Below, in pieces: positions 62,476 to 64,000 of a stretch of DNA of 64,000 bases. This DNA comes from Catellatospora vulcania (GTDB taxonomy: Bacteria > Actinomycetota > Actinomycetes > Mycobacteriales > Micromonosporaceae). Each line of letters opens with the position of its first letter. Positions within the stretch are counted from its first letter, which is position 1. Where the stretch lies: contig NZ_ML769308.1 of NCBI RefSeq assembly GCF_009720385.1, forward strand, positions 90,246 to 154,245, given 5' to 3'. Made by a program: the position numbers and the translations under genes. The notes below the pieces were generated by a model. The model made no database searches, was not told the origin of the DNA, and saw nothing but the letters and a program-made list of their open reading frames with translations.

Positions 62476-63903
62476 GTGGCACGATACGATCTGCTGGTCA
62501 AGGACGGAACGCTGGTGCTGCCGTATGTCGGCACGGTACGCGCCGATCTCGCCGTACGCGACGGGAAGATCGCGGCGATCGGTGACGACCTCGACCCGGC
62601 CTCGGCCGACGAGGTGCTCTCCGCGCAGGGCCGACTCGTGTTCCCCGGCGCCGTCGACGCCCACTACCACCTGGGCATCTACCGCGACCTGGCGCTCGAC
62701 GCGGCCGAGGAGACCCGATCCTCGCTGGTCGGCGGCGTGACCACGGTGCTGTCCTACTTCCGCACCGGCCAGCACTACCTCAACCGCACCGGCCCGTACG
62801 GCGAGATCTTCCCGCAGGTGCTCGACGCCGTCGCGGGGCACGCGTGGACGGACTACGGCTTCCACCTCGCGCCGATGGACACCGCCCAGGTCGGCGAGGT
62901 GCCCGCGCTGATCGACGAGCACGGCGTCAGCTCGTTCAAGTACTACATGTTCTACAAGGGCTTCAACCTGTCCGCCGACTCCCGCGACGCCAAGTCGTTC
63001 ACCATGAGCGACGAGTACGACCTCGGCCACCTGTACCAGATCATGGAGGCGGTCGCGGCCAACCAGCGCGAGGGCCGCCGGGTGTCCCTGTCGCTGCACT
63101 GCGAGCAGGCCGAGCTGATGCGGCTGTTCATCGACCGGGTCCGGGCCGCCGGCGACCCGCAGACCCTGAAGGCGTACTCCGACGCCCGCCCGCCGCTGAC
63201 CGAGCGGGTCGCCATCGGCGAGGCGACGACGCTGGCCGACGCGACCGGCTGCCCGGTCAACCTGCTGCACCTGTCGTCGGCCGAGGCGATCGCCGCGGCG
63301 GCCGCGGCCAAGGCGACCGGGCGGCTCGACCTGCGCTGCGAGGTCACCCTGCACCACCTGTGCCTGGACCACGAGAGCCTGGACCGCCGCGGCGGCCTGG
63401 GCGCGAAGGTCAACCCGCCGATCCGCTCCGTGTCGGACACCGAGGCGCTGTGGGCGGCCGTGGCCGACGGCACCGTGGACTGGGTGGCCTCCGACCACGC
63501 CTGCTGCCTGGAGGAGAACAAGGGCGACGCGCTGTGGCCCGCGCTGCCGGGCTTCGGCGGTACGGCCCTGCTCTACCCGATCCTGCTCAGCGAGGGCATG
63601 CACAAGCGCGGCCTGTCCCCACAGCGCGTCGCCGAACTGGCCTCGGGCAACCCCGCCCGCGCCTACGGCCTGGCCGGACGCAAGGGCAACCTCATGGTCG
63701 GCATGGACGCCGACCTGACCATCGTGGACCCCGAGCTGGAGCAGGAGGTCACCACCGACCTGCTGCTGTCCGGCCAGGACCACTGCCCCTTCGAAGGCCA
63801 CAAGGTCAAGGGCTGGCCCGTCGCCACCGTCGTCGGCGGCCGCCTCGCCTACCGCGACGGCACGATCCTCGGCACCCCCTCCGGCCGCTTCGTCGCCCGC
63901 TGA
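62476..63903 (+). CDS. Hydantoinase/dihydropyrimidinase-family amidohydrolase
   Basis: 475 residues from GTG 62476, GGGAGGA upstream. The metal site is full: His63 and His65 (DAHYHLG), Lys155 (SSFKYY) to be carboxylated, later histidines in LSLHCEQAE and VNLLHLSS, and the aspartate in VASDHACC. Family members open cyclic amides such as hydantoins, dihydropyrimidines and imides; mammalian dihydropyrimidinase (imidase) also hydrolyses maleimide-type rings. With the C-N hydrolase at 30773 and the isomerase-family gene at 23969, a maleimide-opening role is plausible. Confidence 0.85.
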   Translation: MARYDLLVKDGTLVLPYVGTVRADLAVRDGKIAAIGDDLDPASADEVLSAQGRLVFPGAVDAHYHLGIYRDLALDAAEETRSSLVGGVTTVLSYFRTGQHYLNRTGPYGEIFPQVLDAVAGHAWTDYGFHLAPMDTAQVGEVPALIDEHGVSSFKYYMFYKGFNLSADSRDAKSFTMSDEYDLGHLYQIMEAVAANQREGRRVSLSLHCEQAELMRLFIDRVRAAGDPQTLKAYSDARPPLTERVAIGEATTLADATGCPVNLLHLSSAEAIAAAAAAKATGRLDLRCEVTLHHLCLDHESLDRRGGLGAKVNPPIRSVSDTEALWAAVADGTVDWVASDHACCLEENKGDALWPALPGFGGTALLYPILLSEGMHKRGLSPQRVAELASGNPARAYGLAGRKGNLMVGMDADLTIVDPELEQEVTTDLLLSGQDHCPFEGHKVKGWPVATVVGGRLAYRDGTILGTPSGRFVAR

Positions 63904-63930
63904 CCCACCCCGCGCGGCACCGCGCCCCTC

Positions 63931-63947
63931 GCAAGTCTTAAAGAGTC
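63931..63947. repeat. Half copy of the 33981-type repeat
   Basis: GCAAGTCTTAAAGAGTC at 63931-63947 differs at one position from the GCAACTCTTAAAGAGTC core of the repeat at 33981. It follows the hydantoinase stop by 28 bases. Confidence 0.5.
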
Positions 63948-64000
63948 GGGGGGGGGGGCGGGGCCAGGCGGGCCCGCCCGGGCGAGGGGGGAGGGGGGGG
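63948..64000 (+). other. G-rich low-complexity stretch at the window end
   Basis: An 11-G run (63948-63958) is followed by further runs of 3 to 8 G within 42 bases. On the plus strand it could form a G-quadruplex; such runs are also hard to sequence. No gene is visible. Confidence 0.6.

Overview
The window comes from a high-GC actinomycete, most likely a Micromonosporaceae member (Catellatospora/Actinoplanes-like; inference). Reasons: GC-rich third codon positions, many GTG starts, ATGA/GTGA gene overlaps, a split lycopene cyclase (CrtYc/CrtYd), a LitR-type regulator, actinobacterial HAAT transporter fusions and abundant short palindromic repeats. No rRNA, tRNA, CRISPR array, phage or classical transposase was seen.

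Layout. 0-3 kb: end of a secreted M4 metallopeptidase and an NmrA-like reductase, separated by a strong terminator. 3.1-13.5 kb: a surface and transport cassette made of a WxL-like secreted protein, a DUF916-like membrane-anchored protein, a third surface protein, a substrate-binding lipoprotein, LivF, a single-chain LivH-LivM-LivG fusion and a neocarzinostatin-fold protein with an LAxTG sorting signal. 13.5-15.1 kb: a secreted pectate lyase. 15.6-23.8 kb: a carotenoid cluster (P450, glycosyltransferase, acyltransferase, CrtYd, CrtYc, CrtB / CrtE, CrtI, LitR) that suggests acylated xanthophyll glycosides.

24-32.4 kb is the most striking part: a nine-gene minus-strand operon joined almost entirely by overlaps. 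It encodes an SDR of the NYC1/NOL (chlorophyll b reductase) type, a Rieske oxygenase related to pheophorbide a oxygenase, two proteins of the red chlorophyll catabolite reductase/bilin reductase fold, an alpha/beta hydrolase, a C-N hydrolase, a maleate-isomerase/arylmalonate-decarboxylase-family protein, a membrane protein and an unrecognised protein. TspO, a porphyrin-binding membrane protein, lies 1 kb away. This set resembles the plant PAO/phyllobilin chlorophyll-breakdown route in a bacterium with no photosynthesis genes in view.

36-64 kb holds degradative operons: aldehyde dehydrogenases, an isocitrate-lyase-family lyase, flavin monooxygenase, flavin reductase, acyl-CoA dehydrogenases, two CaiB CoA-transferases, two MmgE/PrpD proteins, MaoC hydratases, a thiolase-like/DUF35 pair, a CitE-type lyase, a cyclase-family hydrolase and a hydantoinase. 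They can be read as breaking substituted maleimides and maleates (monopyrrole oxidation products) down to acyl-CoAs and keto acids. An IclR regulator sits in the middle. A shared operator-like pattern, GAAAC-N3-GTTTC-N7-GAAAC, lies in front of the 32.4, 43.4, 46.2 and 62.4 kb operons and of the 3.8-4.0 kb surface cassette, with a core copy before tspO. This suggests one regulon covering uptake, ring opening and side-chain catabolism. The substrate assignment is inference; the family calls, overlaps and operator spacing are visible in the sequence.

The DNA also carries several families of 45-75 bp imperfect palindromes. Some lie between convergent genes, where they may terminate transcription. 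At least three are inserted in frame inside genes (the LivHMG linker, the C-N hydrolase and the CitE-type lyase).
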